From Synergistales bacterium (GTDB lineage Bacteria > Synergistota > Synergistia > Synergistales > Aminobacteriaceae), in assembly GCA_025997935.1 (NCBI GenBank), contig BNVG01000019.1, positions 1-22,879 of the forward strand: a stretch of 22,879 nt of DNA, in the 5' to 3' direction. This document shows, piece after piece, positions 1-6,928 of this stretch; position 1 is the first letter of the stretch, and every line of letters begins with the position of its first letter. The notes under the pieces were generated by a model. It worked only from the letters and a program-made list of their open reading frames with translations. It had not been told where the DNA came from and did no database searches. The position numbers and the translations under genes were made by a program.

Positions 1-669
1 AACGCGTTCGTCGTCAAATGGAACAAGGTCCTCTCGGCTTCCGCCGCCGCGCGCCAAAATAACGCAGTCGAGTTTTGGGATAAGCGACACGCGCGCCAAG
101 GCGCTTACTATTTCGTCCGGCGCGTCTATACCCTGCACCTGCGTTCCTATCACGATTATAGAACAAGCGGGGTAACGGCGTTCCGCTACCCTGATGACGT
201 CCCAAGCCGCCGCTCCCGTCTCTGACGTAATCAAAGCCACGCGAGCCGGATATAAGGGGAGCGGACGTTTTAACTCCGGCGCGAAGAGTCCGTCTTTTTC
301 AAGGCGTTCTTTGAGTTCCTGACGCGAGCGCTCGATAGCGCCTATCCCCGCCGGGACAAGACGCCTGGCGTATAGTTGATATACTCCCCTTTGAGGGTAA
401 ACGCCCACGCTGCCCTCGACAAGAACCTTATCTCCGTTTTCGGGCCACTGAGGCACAAATCCGGCATACTGCTTAAAAAGAGCGCAAGCGACCCTGCTTT
501 CATCGCCCAAAAGGGTGAAGTAGCAATGGCCGCTCGTATGTTTTTTCAGTTCGGATATTTCGCCGAACACCACAAGCGATTTCAATGACGCGTCTGAGGT
601 GAAAAGTCCCTGTATATAAAAATTCAGCTCGTCAACGGTCAGTTGAGAGCGAGGGAGGCTCAGCTGCAT
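1..669 (-). CDS. xseA: Exodeoxyribonuclease VII large subunit, N-terminal part (runs off the left edge)
   Basis: Read on the minus strand from an ATG at 669, the frame stays open for 223 codons to the window edge. The product has the N-terminal OB-fold of XseA (VFGEISELKKHTSGHCYFTL, about residues 34-53) followed by the start of the catalytic region, including PLYPARVALITSETGAAAWD and the VILARGGGSREDL motif near residues 205-217. XseA with XseB forms exonuclease VII, a cytoplasmic enzyme that degrades single-stranded DNA into oligonucleotides during repair. Full-length family members are about 400-450 residues, so roughly half is present. The start is supported by an AGGA site nine bases upstream. 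It overlaps the 3' end of nusB by 38 bases, so the two are probably translationally coupled. Nothing suggests damage; the truncation is only the window boundary. Confidence 0.95.
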   Translation of the reverse strand, partial: MQLSLPRSQLTVDELNFYIQGLFTSDASLKSLVVFGEISELKKHTSGHCYFTLLGDESRVACALFKQYAGFVPQWPENGDKVLVEGSVGVYPQRGVYQLYARRLVPAGIGAIERSRQELKERLEKDGLFAPELKRPLPLYPARVALITSETGAAAWDVIRVAERRYPACSIIVIGTQVQGIDAPDEIVSALARVSLIPKLDCVILARGGGSREDLVPFDDERV

Positions 670-1123
670 TTTCTTTATTCCTCATTTTTTCTTCTTCAAA
701 CAAACGGGACATTTTCCCGAGAACGCCATTCACAAATCTTGATGAGTCATCCGTGCCGAACTCTTTGGCCAACTCCACAGCCTCAGAGATAACCACGGCG
801 ACAGGAACTGTTTTATTCAAAAACCCCTCAAAAAAAGCCAGCTTCAAAACAGCCCTATCGACAGCAACCATACGTTCGGGCCGCCACCCGGTGACGTGCG
901 CGCGCAAACTGTTTTCTATCTCCAACCGCCGCGCCCATATGCCCCTCACAAGAAAAGATAAATACTCCCTTGTCTCCTCATCCGCGTCTTCTTCGGCGGC
1001 AAACCCGTCCTCGGATAAAAAAACAGCAAGACAACTTTCCATATCACGAGACGGCCCGGTCTCCATAGCGTAAAGAAACTGCACAGCCAACTCCCTTGCG
1101 AGACGGCGCGACGAATGATGCAA
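632..1123 (-). CDS. nusB: Transcription antitermination factor NusB
   Basis: A 163-residue protein with the all-helical NusB fold. Seen directly: an N-terminal SRRLARELAVQFLYAME segment (RNA and NusE-binding face in the family) and the C-terminal signature ISEAVELAKEFGTDDSSRFV plus NGVLGKM. NusB pairs with ribosomal protein S10 (NusE) on boxA RNA to prevent premature termination in rRNA operons. The start is a TTG at 1123, chosen because a GGAGG site lies five bases upstream and the preceding gene's TAG stop sits in between. The C-terminal tail (about 17 residues, KMRNKENAAEPP and onward) is longer than in typical 130-150-residue NusB and is the part that overlaps xseA. The nusB-xseA order is common in bacteria. 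Confidence 0.95.
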   Translation of the reverse strand: MHHSSRRLARELAVQFLYAMETGPSRDMESCLAVFLSEDGFAAEEDADEETREYLSFLVRGIWARRLEIENSLRAHVTGWRPERMVAVDRAVLKLAFFEGFLNKTVPVAVVISEAVELAKEFGTDDSSRFVNGVLGKMSRLFEEEKMRNKENAAEPPSLSTDR

Positions 1124-1125
1124 AA

Positions 1126-1599
1126 CTACCTCCGAACAGCGGACATAAAAGAACGCGCTTTTTTTCGAGCTATGAAAGCTATCAAAAACTTAGATACGAA
1201 CCAAGCGGCGGTTCCCCAGAAAAACGTCCAAAAAAGCCCTTTCGGCCCCGTTATCAGAGCAAGCGAAACGGTCGCGGACAAAAACATCCATGCCCAAGGA
1301 TTGTGAGCAAACGAAGAAAACGTCTCGCACAACTCCGAGCCTGGAAGGCCCCTGTCCGCCCACACCACATGAACCTTGAAGCCAAGAGGCGCCGCTATGG
1401 CGGTGATTTTCTCTTCAATCCCGTGGTTATCAATGCCGTCGGAGGTCAAAACCACCGTCATCGAAGGCGTTTCGCCGGCCACAAACGACAATCCGCGACA
1501 CTGCGACTTTTCGGACAAGATGCGCTCAACAAAACATGAGAGCCCGCCGCAAGAAATCTTTATGTTACCATGAGGGGTACGTTTCCAAAGAAAATACAA
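1126..1599 (-). CDS. Small two-helix membrane protein of unknown function following asp23
   Basis: I do not recognise the family. About 157 residues from a TTG at 1599, which has a GGGAG site eight bases upstream; a GTG at 1608 is the alternative. The frame continues upstream to 1716 but that part overlaps asp23 and is not likely to be translated. The N-terminal 95 residues look soluble (MTVVLTSDGIDNHGIEEKIT, then PLGFKVHVVWADRG). Two closely spaced hydrophobic segments follow (AWMFLSATVSLALITG and LFWTFFWGTAAWFVSKFLIAF, roughly residues 99-143), ending in a basic tail (ARKKARSFMSAVRR), so the hairpin probably anchors the protein with its ends in the cytoplasm. Its position right after asp23 is where Bacillota carry the Asp23 membrane anchor AmaP, but AmaP has its helices at the N terminus, so equivalence is only a guess. 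It ends three bases before nusB. Confidence 0.75.
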   Translation of the reverse strand: MYFLWKRTPHGNIKISCGGLSCFVERILSEKSQCRGLSFVAGETPSMTVVLTSDGIDNHGIEEKITAIAAPLGFKVHVVWADRGLPGSELCETFSSFAHNPWAWMFLSATVSLALITGPKGLFWTFFWGTAAWFVSKFLIAFIARKKARSFMSAVRR

Positions 1600-1621
1600 T
1601 TTAATCACTCCCAAGGGGTTT

Positions 1622-2080
1622 TTATTCCTCCTCGTCGTTCGTAGACGCCTCCGCTTCGAGGCCGTCCTGCGAGGACTTAAGAGACTCGTTTTCCTCAACG
1701 TATATCCCCTGCACATTAATGTTCACAGCAGTGACGGTATATCCTGTGTAACGCTCAAGGTTTGCCTTGATCTTCTCCTGAACGTCCCACGCCAAATCAG
1801 GAATGCGCTGTCCGTACTTAACAAGGACATAAGCATCCACTACCATAGCCGGAATTTTCCCTTCCTCGACCGACACGCGAATGCTGTCGCCGGCCTTGCG
1901 TCCTATGCCAAATTTAGACGCGATACCCATATTGGCCGGCTGAATGTTGGGGATTCCAAGAATTGTCTTCTTTGCCAGCTCAATGATGACGTCCTCGGAT
2001 ATGTGAATGTTCCCCTCGAAGTGATTTTCTCCTGCCTGTCCTGAAGAAACGGCGTCCTTCTCAATATACTCTTGTTCCAT
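1622..2080 (-). CDS. Asp23/Gls24 family envelope stress protein
   Basis: A 152-residue protein of the Asp23/Gls24 (DUF322) family. Family features seen: the N-terminal GNIHISEDVIIELAKKTILG segment, a central VSVEEGKIPAMVVDAYVLVK strand pair, the RIPDLAWDVQEKIKANLE helix and the TAVNINVQGI strand, followed by an acidic tail (last 25 residues, ending DEEE). In staphylococci Asp23 is an abundant protein that lies at the membrane through the AmaP anchor and is linked to cell-envelope homeostasis; in other phyla the role is unclear. The start ATG at 2080 has a GGGGGG-type ribosome site. It sits 53 bases after the CD1247-like gene and 22 bases before the small membrane protein, its likely partner by position. 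Confidence 0.9.
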   Translation of the reverse strand: MEQEYIEKDAVSSGQAGENHFEGNIHISEDVIIELAKKTILGIPNIQPANMGIASKFGIGRKAGDSIRVSVEEGKIPAMVVDAYVLVKYGQRIPDLAWDVQEKIKANLERYTGYTVTAVNINVQGIYVEENESLKSSQDGLEAEASTNDEEE

Positions 2081-2133
2081 CTTTTTCCCCCCTGAAATGT
2101 ACTCTCAATACAGGATTCAAAACTGAAAGTCTA

Positions 2134-2580
2134 TCAGATAGCGCGTCCAAATTCTTCTCCGCATCTTGGACAGACAAGGTTTTCTTTATCTTTTCCGTCC
2201 TCGTGCTTGTAGTAAAAAGAATAAGAACAAGCGGGACACGCCGCGGATATATAGCTTTCAGCTATAGAAGCGCTTCCTATGTCTATATCTACATCATTGC
2301 CGTCAAAGTTGAAGTCGTCTTCGCTTTCGTCATAATCGTCGGGGTCGGACTCCAGCTCTTCCTGAAGGTCAAAAAGCGAGTCTTGAAGGTCGTTCAAATC
2401 TTCCTCAAGAGTTTCGTAGTCCTCTCGTTGCTGCTCTATCCGCTTGGATTGCTCCTCCAAATCGGCGGCAAAAGCATTCAGAGCCTCAACGATGGCGGAG
2501 TAAATTTTGGTCTCCTTTTCTTCTTTGGGCATAAAATCAACAAGACCTCTGAGATACGCTACATGCTCTTTAGAGTTCAA
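2134..2580 (-). CDS. CD1247-type acidic zinc-ribbon protein
   Basis: A 148-residue protein in three parts. The N-terminal 35 residues (EHVAYLRGLVDFMP then KIYSAIVEAL) match what I know as the CD1247 N-terminal domain. Residues about 36-80 form a charged coiled coil (LEEQSKRIEQQREDYETLEE and onward), followed by a highly acidic linker (residues about 78-98, mostly D and E). The C terminus is a zinc ribbon with CPAC and CPRC knuckles near residues 114-117 and 137-140. The function is not known. The gene lies between efp and asp23, 29 bases after the efp stop, so it is probably co-transcribed with translation genes; the ribbon suggests nucleic-acid or protein binding, which is inference. Confidence 0.85.
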   Translation of the reverse strand: MNSKEHVAYLRGLVDFMPKEEKETKIYSAIVEALNAFAADLEEQSKRIEQQREDYETLEEDLNDLQDSLFDLQEELESDPDDYDESEDDFNFDGNDVDIDIGSASIAESYISAACPACSYSFYYKHEDGKDKENLVCPRCGEEFGRAI

Positions 2581-2609
2581 AACCCCCGCCTCCTTTTCGG
2601 ATTTTACAA

Positions 2610-3191
2610 CTAATCGTTGCCCTTTTTAGCCCGTTCAAGATAAAGCCCGGATCTTGTATCCACAACGACATGCTCGTCTTTCTCGACAAAAACCGGCACT
2701 GTTACGGTTATTCCCGTCTCTAAAACAGCCGGCTTACCTCCGCCTGTCACCGTATCCCCTTTGAAACTGGGAGGCGTATCCGTCACTTTAAGTATAACGC
2801 TCTTTGGGAGTTCTATGCCCATAATTTTACCCTCAAAGACCTCTATGTTGATCTCCATATTGTCTATGAGGTATTTCGTAGCGTCTCCAAGAGCCTCCGG
2901 CGTTATGGTCATCTCGTCGTAAGTGGACAGATCCATGAAAACGTAGTTGTCTCCGTCTTTATAACTGAACTGCGCCGGCTTATCCTCATATATAATACGT
3001 TCAAATTTCTCTCCGGGTTTGAAAGAGTTTTCGACTATGGAACCAGTCTCCACGTTACGCAATTTCGTGCGCACCACAGCGCCGCCACGGCCCATCTTGT
3101 GGTGGTCAAATTCCACTATCTCCCAAATTCCATCCTGCCATCTGAACTTCAGCCCCGCATAAAAATCTGTGGTATCCACAACCTGAGCCAT
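2610..3191 (-). CDS. efp: Translation elongation factor P with arginine at the modification site
   Basis: A 193-residue EF-P with KOW-like N-terminal domain, central OB domain and C-terminal OB domain (TGITVTVPVFVEKDEHVVVD, then SGLYLERA). EF-P binds between the P and E sites and helps ribosomes stalled on proline runs. The ATG at 3191 (MAQVVDTTDFYAG) is preferred over the upstream in-frame ATG at 3224 because an AAGGAG site lies seven bases before it and the family starts there. The modification loop reads HHKMGRGGAVVRTKLRN: the tip residue aligned with E. coli Lys34 is Arg35, the lysine being three residues earlier. This resembles the rhamnosylated (EarP-type) EF-Ps rather than lysylated ones. 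No modification enzyme is visible in the window. Confidence 0.95.
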   Translation of the reverse strand: MAQVVDTTDFYAGLKFRWQDGIWEIVEFDHHKMGRGGAVVRTKLRNVETGSIVENSFKPGEKFERIIYEDKPAQFSYKDGDNYVFMDLSTYDEMTITPEALGDATKYLIDNMEINIEVFEGKIMGIELPKSVILKVTDTPPSFKGDTVTGGGKPAVLETGITVTVPVFVEKDEHVVVDTRSGLYLERAKKGND

Positions 3192-3240
3192 ACGAAAACT
3201 CCTTCCCGGATTACCGCCCGGCATAAAATTATTATGATAT

Positions 3241-3284
3241 AAAAAAGACGGAAAGTCAGGTTGTATTATACCTTACTTCCCGTC
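3241..3284 (-). terminator. Intrinsic terminator of the pil operon
   Basis: On the minus strand GACGGGAAGTAAGG and CCTGACTTTCCGTC (3247-3284) form a 14-bp stem with one G-U pair and one mismatch and a 10-base loop, followed by six T residues (3241-3246). It begins 27 bases after the pilQ stop. The loop contains a perfect TATAAT on the same strand (3265-3270), which could act as the -10 of an efp promoter, although I see no convincing -35 at the usual distance. Confidence 0.85.
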
Positions 3285-3311
3285 ATATACGTAACTGAAA
3301 AGAATAGAAAA

Positions 3312-5060
3312 TTAACGGAACATCACGCGCTCTTGCTCGATAGCTATGTCCGGTATGTCGAGAATAAAAGGAACGATCACTATAACAACCTGCGTTTTTG
3401 TGTTGGTGTTATGCCTGTAGGTAAAAAGCTCGCCGAGCAAAGGAATAGAGCCAAGGATCGGAATACGCACTGTGTTCCTGCTCTTGTTATCGCTAAAAAG
3501 TCCTCCGACCACGAAAGGTTCTCCGTTTCTGACCCTAACGCTTGTTTTTACGTCGCGCTCGGTACTTATGGGCTGAGGGCCGTCGGGGGTGGTGACCTCT
3601 CCGACTATTTCGCCGGTCTTTATGTCAACCTGAATCGTCACAACGCCGTCGCGTCCGATTCTGGGGGTCAGTTTTAACTGGGGGCCAACCGCCTTGTCTG
3701 AGTATGTGATGCCGTTATCATCCTTGCCGCTTGGCACAGGCTGGTTTCTCGTTAGGGTGATATTGGCCTCTTGTCCATCGATGGCTATAATGGAGGGCGT
3801 AGCCAAAGTGCGGCCGTTGTCCTTCTTCTCAATCGCGTTAATGGCAACGTCGAACTCGCGCCATATGCCCTGCATAGGGGTAGTTATGTCGGTTATAAGT
3901 GGAGAGATCGCGGCGTTGTTGCCGCTGTAACTATAATCTCTTCCGCGCCGATTGTCGTCGACGTAACCGCCGCGCCCCCCGTCTTGACCGGCATAACTGA
4001 ACCACCAGTGGTCATAAATGGCATTTACGGCTTGCTCAACCTCAAGTTCGGCGTCATCGGTAAACTCCAATATGCGCGCCTGCAACATAACCTGACGTCC
4101 GGGATGGTCTAATCTCTGCAAAACGATAGCCACTTCCTCAAAGATATCCGGCGTAGAGGTTACGTAGATATTGTTGAGGCGTTCATCTATCGCAAGCCCT
4201 GCCGGCGTTATTCTGGTTAAATTGGGCAGAAGAGAACTCATAGCCTTGACATCGGCGTAAGCGACATGAAAAAATCTGGTCTCTTCTTTGCCGGACATTT
4301 TGGCCAATCCGCCCGACGTGCCTATCAGCATTGTATCCTTGCCGATAAACTCGTAAGCGATGTCGTATTTCTTCATCAGATAACCGTAAGCCTCGCTCAA
4401 AGGAACGTCGCGCAAGGTCATGGTAACGAGTTCGGACGGAAGCGAAGGGTCGATGATGATGTTTTTGCTCATGTGTACGCCCAGCATACGGAAGATGTCT
4501 CTCAGCTCCGTGTCCCTGAGGTCAAGCGTTATTTTGGCGTCGGAGGCAAATGGCCCCGTCGGCACCTTGGGCGTCCTGGGCTGATGAGTAGCCTGCGGCG
4601 TCGCCTGCATCCTCTGCTGACGCTCTGTCGTCACCAAACGCAGGGTGTAGGAGTCAGATGGCGCTACTCCGCGCACAGAATCAAGCTGGACAGGGGTGTC
4701 GGTGAAAATGGAAATAACCACGTCATCCGAAACCAACTCCGCCTTGTAAGACGTCAATATAACGGCCGCGTCAGCCTGAGTTTCTTTGAGCAACGATTTA
4801 TCCGCCCTTGAGCCTCTGAAAGTCAGGGTAGCGGTATTGCCGTTAAATTTCAATTCCGGCTGAGGTAGCTGTTTGCCCCGAAGGGTTATTAACAAGTCGG
4901 CGTCGCCCATATTATAGGCGCCGATAGACGAAAGATTAGGCAGTTTCTTTGCGTCGGTTTTTTCAGCCCCCAAAGACGCCTCGGAAAAAACCAGGCAAGC
5001 CATCAAAGCGACAAAAAAACTCCCCCGAATCAACCTTAAATTCAATTTTAAGCTCTTCAT
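3312..5060 (-). CDS. pilQ: Type IV pilus secretin PilQ
   Basis: A 582-residue outer-membrane secretin, the gated channel through which the pilus exits. Visible parts: a signal peptide (hydrophobic core SFFVALMACLVFSEASLGA, cleavage near residue 31); an AMIN-like N-terminal region (about 45-145); a proline-rich linker; an STN/N0 domain (LDLRDTELRDIFRMLGVHMS, about 180-250); an N1 domain (FFHVAYADVKAMSSLLPNLT onward, about 263-325); and the C-terminal secretin domain with VRNGEPFVVGGLF, RIPILGSIPLLGELF and VVIVIVPFI. Between N1 and the secretin core is a glycine- and tyrosine-rich insertion (about 355-382). The length is shorter than many proteobacterial PilQ (around 700) but all core parts are there. 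Last gene of the pil operon, 37 bases after pilP, followed by a terminator. Confidence 0.93.
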   Translation of the reverse strand: MKSLKLNLRLIRGSFFVALMACLVFSEASLGAEKTDAKKLPNLSSIGAYNMGDADLLITLRGKQLPQPELKFNGNTATLTFRGSRADKSLLKETQADAAVILTSYKAELVSDDVVISIFTDTPVQLDSVRGVAPSDSYTLRLVTTERQQRMQATPQATHQPRTPKVPTGPFASDAKITLDLRDTELRDIFRMLGVHMSKNIIIDPSLPSELVTMTLRDVPLSEAYGYLMKKYDIAYEFIGKDTMLIGTSGGLAKMSGKEETRFFHVAYADVKAMSSLLPNLTRITPAGLAIDERLNNIYVTSTPDIFEEVAIVLQRLDHPGRQVMLQARILEFTDDAELEVEQAVNAIYDHWWFSYAGQDGGRGGYVDDNRRGRDYSYSGNNAAISPLITDITTPMQGIWREFDVAINAIEKKDNGRTLATPSIIAIDGQEANITLTRNQPVPSGKDDNGITYSDKAVGPQLKLTPRIGRDGVVTIQVDIKTGEIVGEVTTPDGPQPISTERDVKTSVRVRNGEPFVVGGLFSDNKSRNTVRIPILGSIPLLGELFTYRHNTNTKTQVVIVIVPFILDIPDIAIEQERVMFR

Positions 5061-5097
5061 TATGTTTTACGCCCTCACCTTCAGGTAAAAATCAGCC

Positions 5098-5730
5098 TTA
5101 AAACTCGGGCCCTATGTCCCAGTTGCGACCTGCCCAATTCAAAACCACTTTGTCAGTAGCTATACGGACAATCCGCCCTTTTTTCTGCATGACGGCAAAA
5201 GTGTCCCCGGGTTTGACGATTATGCCGGAGCTCATGCCCGGAATATCCATCACCGCCACCTGTTGTTTTCCCGACATCATAATCGCCCTGACCGTTATAG
5301 GCGGCGGCAATTCCACCACGATCTCAGGGAGCGCCTCCCGATTGATAATATTATCGTCAACCCTTACGGGGGGCGACATAAGCGTCGGGTCAGCAAAAAC
5401 GTATTTCTCCATATCGCTTATGGACTGAGCGACGCTGACACTGCTCGCCCTTAAATCCGACGCGACCTTCACCTGTTCCACCATAGTGTCTAAGCGCTTT
5501 TTATAATCAGCGTCGGCGACTCTTGACGCCGATGACGGAAAATATTGTTTTCCTCTCAGAAGCTCCTGAGCCTCAAGGTAATTATATACGGCCCAACCAG
5601 TTCCTCCGAGAAAAATCAATAAAAACGCCACTCTGGCGATGCGCGAATTTCTGGTCGCGTTCTCCTCACGTCCGGAGAGTACGCTAAAAGCGGCGCTTAT
5701 CGCGCTTCCCCAACCTTCTCTTTCTTCCAT
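5098..5730 (-). CDS. pilP: PilP-like inner-membrane alignment protein
   Basis: A 210-residue bitopic protein: a short cytoplasmic N terminus, one transmembrane helix (IARVAFLLIFLGGTGWAVYNY, about residues 31-51), a periplasmic helical and linker region (about 75-130), and a C-terminal beta domain (ITVRAIMMSGKQQVAVMDIP through the end) that resembles the PilP/GspC homology domain contacting the secretin. Assignment rests on this architecture and its place between pilO and pilQ; sequence recognition alone would be weak. Unlike proteobacterial PilP, there is no lipobox; the N-terminal helix makes it GspC-like. Its likely role is to link the PilN-PilO inner-membrane pair to PilQ. The start at 5730 is supported by a GAGGTGAG site. 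Confidence 0.75.
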   Translation of the reverse strand: MEEREGWGSAISAAFSVLSGREENATRNSRIARVAFLLIFLGGTGWAVYNYLEAQELLRGKQYFPSSASRVADADYKKRLDTMVEQVKVASDLRASSVSVAQSISDMEKYVFADPTLMSPPVRVDDNIINREALPEIVVELPPPITVRAIMMSGKQQVAVMDIPGMSSGIIVKPGDTFAVMQKKGRIVRIATDKVVLNWAGRNWDIGPEF

Positions 5731-5781
5731 ATTTTCAGCTCACCTCTTCTTTAGCCCGTCAAGACCTACGGTCGTTTCGCG

Positions 5782-6321
5782 CTACTTTGCCACAGCGACC
5801 GCGTTTATTATCGCTTCAAGCGTAACGTCAGCCTGAACCGACTCTATTGCTCTGGCGTCACTTTTATTATCGACTCTCGGAGCGGTTATGGTCAAAGCCG
5901 CAACCCTAACGGTGGTGGATATATTCCGCCAATCCGCGAGAGTCCTGAGAAACGAGTAGTAATCGCCCCTCAAACTTAAAACGATCGAGCTTCGCCCGTC
6001 TTTGGCCACTCCCATCTGCTTGGTCGTCAGGATATTTACTCCGTTATTTTCAGCCGCTATACGCACCTCGTCATAAAAAGCCATATCGTTTGAGGCCGGG
6101 TTCACTTTGTAATTCTCAAGTTGAGCAAAAACCTCAGAAAATACCTTTTTTTGCTCCATCAACGCCTTGGTATTTTGGTTCAGGTCAACCCGACGCTGCT
6201 GTAAAACATCGTACTCCCCCTGCAGTTCCGTGAGCCTGAGATTTACATAATAAACCCCGCCGATAAGAGCCGCGCAGAAGAGGCAAAAGGCAACCGCAAT
6301 GATGGTAATTTTTCTCTCCAT
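5782..6321 (-). CDS. pilO: Type IV pilus assembly protein PilO
   Basis: A 179-residue protein with a short cytoplasmic N terminus, one membrane helix (ITIIAVAFCLFCAALIGGVYYV, about residues 5-26), a periplasmic coiled coil (about 32-75) and a C-terminal ferredoxin-like domain (NGVNILTTKQMG, then SIVLSLRGDYYSFLRTLADW). The last motif, a strand leading into a helix with a conserved YxxFLRTLADW pattern, is characteristic of PilO. PilO pairs with PilN and positions PilM and PilP in the inner membrane. It starts 13 bases after the pilN stop with a GGAGCTGA site and lies in a consistent pilMNOPQ order. Confidence 0.88.
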   Translation of the reverse strand: MERKITIIAVAFCLFCAALIGGVYYVNLRLTELQGEYDVLQQRRVDLNQNTKALMEQKKVFSEVFAQLENYKVNPASNDMAFYDEVRIAAENNGVNILTTKQMGVAKDGRSSIVLSLRGDYYSFLRTLADWRNISTTVRVAALTITAPRVDNKSDARAIESVQADVTLEAIINAVAVAK

Positions 6322-6334
6322 TATCTTCAGCTCC

Positions 6335-6928
6335 TTATTTTTGCGCGGACGAGTTCTGACCGATTTGACCGATAGGATTAACGGCCAAATTCAAGGTGAA
6401 AGACACTCGCTTGGTCGCTTCGACATACTGAGAGGTGGGCATGTCCGTTTTCGAGAAAACGCCGCTCCCCTGAATGCCGTCCGTGAATCCGACTATCTGT
6501 TCCGTCGCGTTCGCCGTGGCGCTCATCACAGCCGAAGTAGCCGCGGCTCTTTGAGTGAACTGAAGCCGCGTGAGCCCCATTCCGTAAGAAATATTGTTCT
6601 CCACGGCGCCCAAAGCCTCGATAGTAGGTATTTCGTCCTGCATGATTTTGAGCGTATCGGCAAAGGTTTTCTCTCTGTTCCTGAGACGCCCAATCTCGGC
6701 TTGAAGTTTTGTCTTGTCTAACTCTAAATCCTCGACCTGATTGTTCAGGAAATATACCTCGTCACGCAAAGACAAAAGTCTTATGGTCATATCGATCAGG
6801 TAAAAACCGCTGCTTCCCACAAAAGCGATTATCAAAATGACCATAACCAAACCCAAAAGGTTAAACGAATTGCGCTTAACTTCCTTTTTTATGAGCGCGG
6901 CAGGTCTTAAATCAAATTTAACTCTCAT
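6335..6928 (-). CDS. pilN: Type IV pilus assembly protein PilN
   Basis: A 197-residue protein starting with MRVKFDLRPAA, whose conserved short cytoplasmic motif (FDLRP, comparable to the INLLP motif of PilN) binds PilM in the family. A transmembrane helix follows (LLGLVMVILIIAFVGSSGFYL, about 25-45), then a periplasmic coiled coil (about 55-95) and a C-terminal domain. The ATG at 6928 is chosen over the upstream in-frame ATG at 7003 because it overlaps the pilM stop as ATGA and gives the conserved N terminus; the upstream part would lie inside pilM. Function: forms a heterodimer with PilO and recruits PilM. Confidence 0.88.
   Translation of the reverse strand: MRVKFDLRPAALIKKEVKRNSFNLLGLVMVILIIAFVGSSGFYLIDMTIRLLSLRDEVYFLNNQVEDLELDKTKLQAEIGRLRNREKTFADTLKIMQDEIPTIEALGAVENNISYGMGLTRLQFTQRAAATSAVMSATANATEQIVGFTDGIQGSGVFSKTDMPTSQYVEATKRVSFTLNLAVNPIGQIGQNSSAQK

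Noticed and set aside
1096..1539. 147-codon open frame on the plus strand
   Set aside because: Antisense to the small membrane protein gene; rich in Arg and Lys from reading a coding strand backwards, with no domain.
4266..4811. 181-codon open frame on the plus strand
   Set aside because: It lies wholly inside pilQ on the opposite strand, has a basic, histidine-rich composition typical of antisense shadows, and no ribosome site or recognisable domain.
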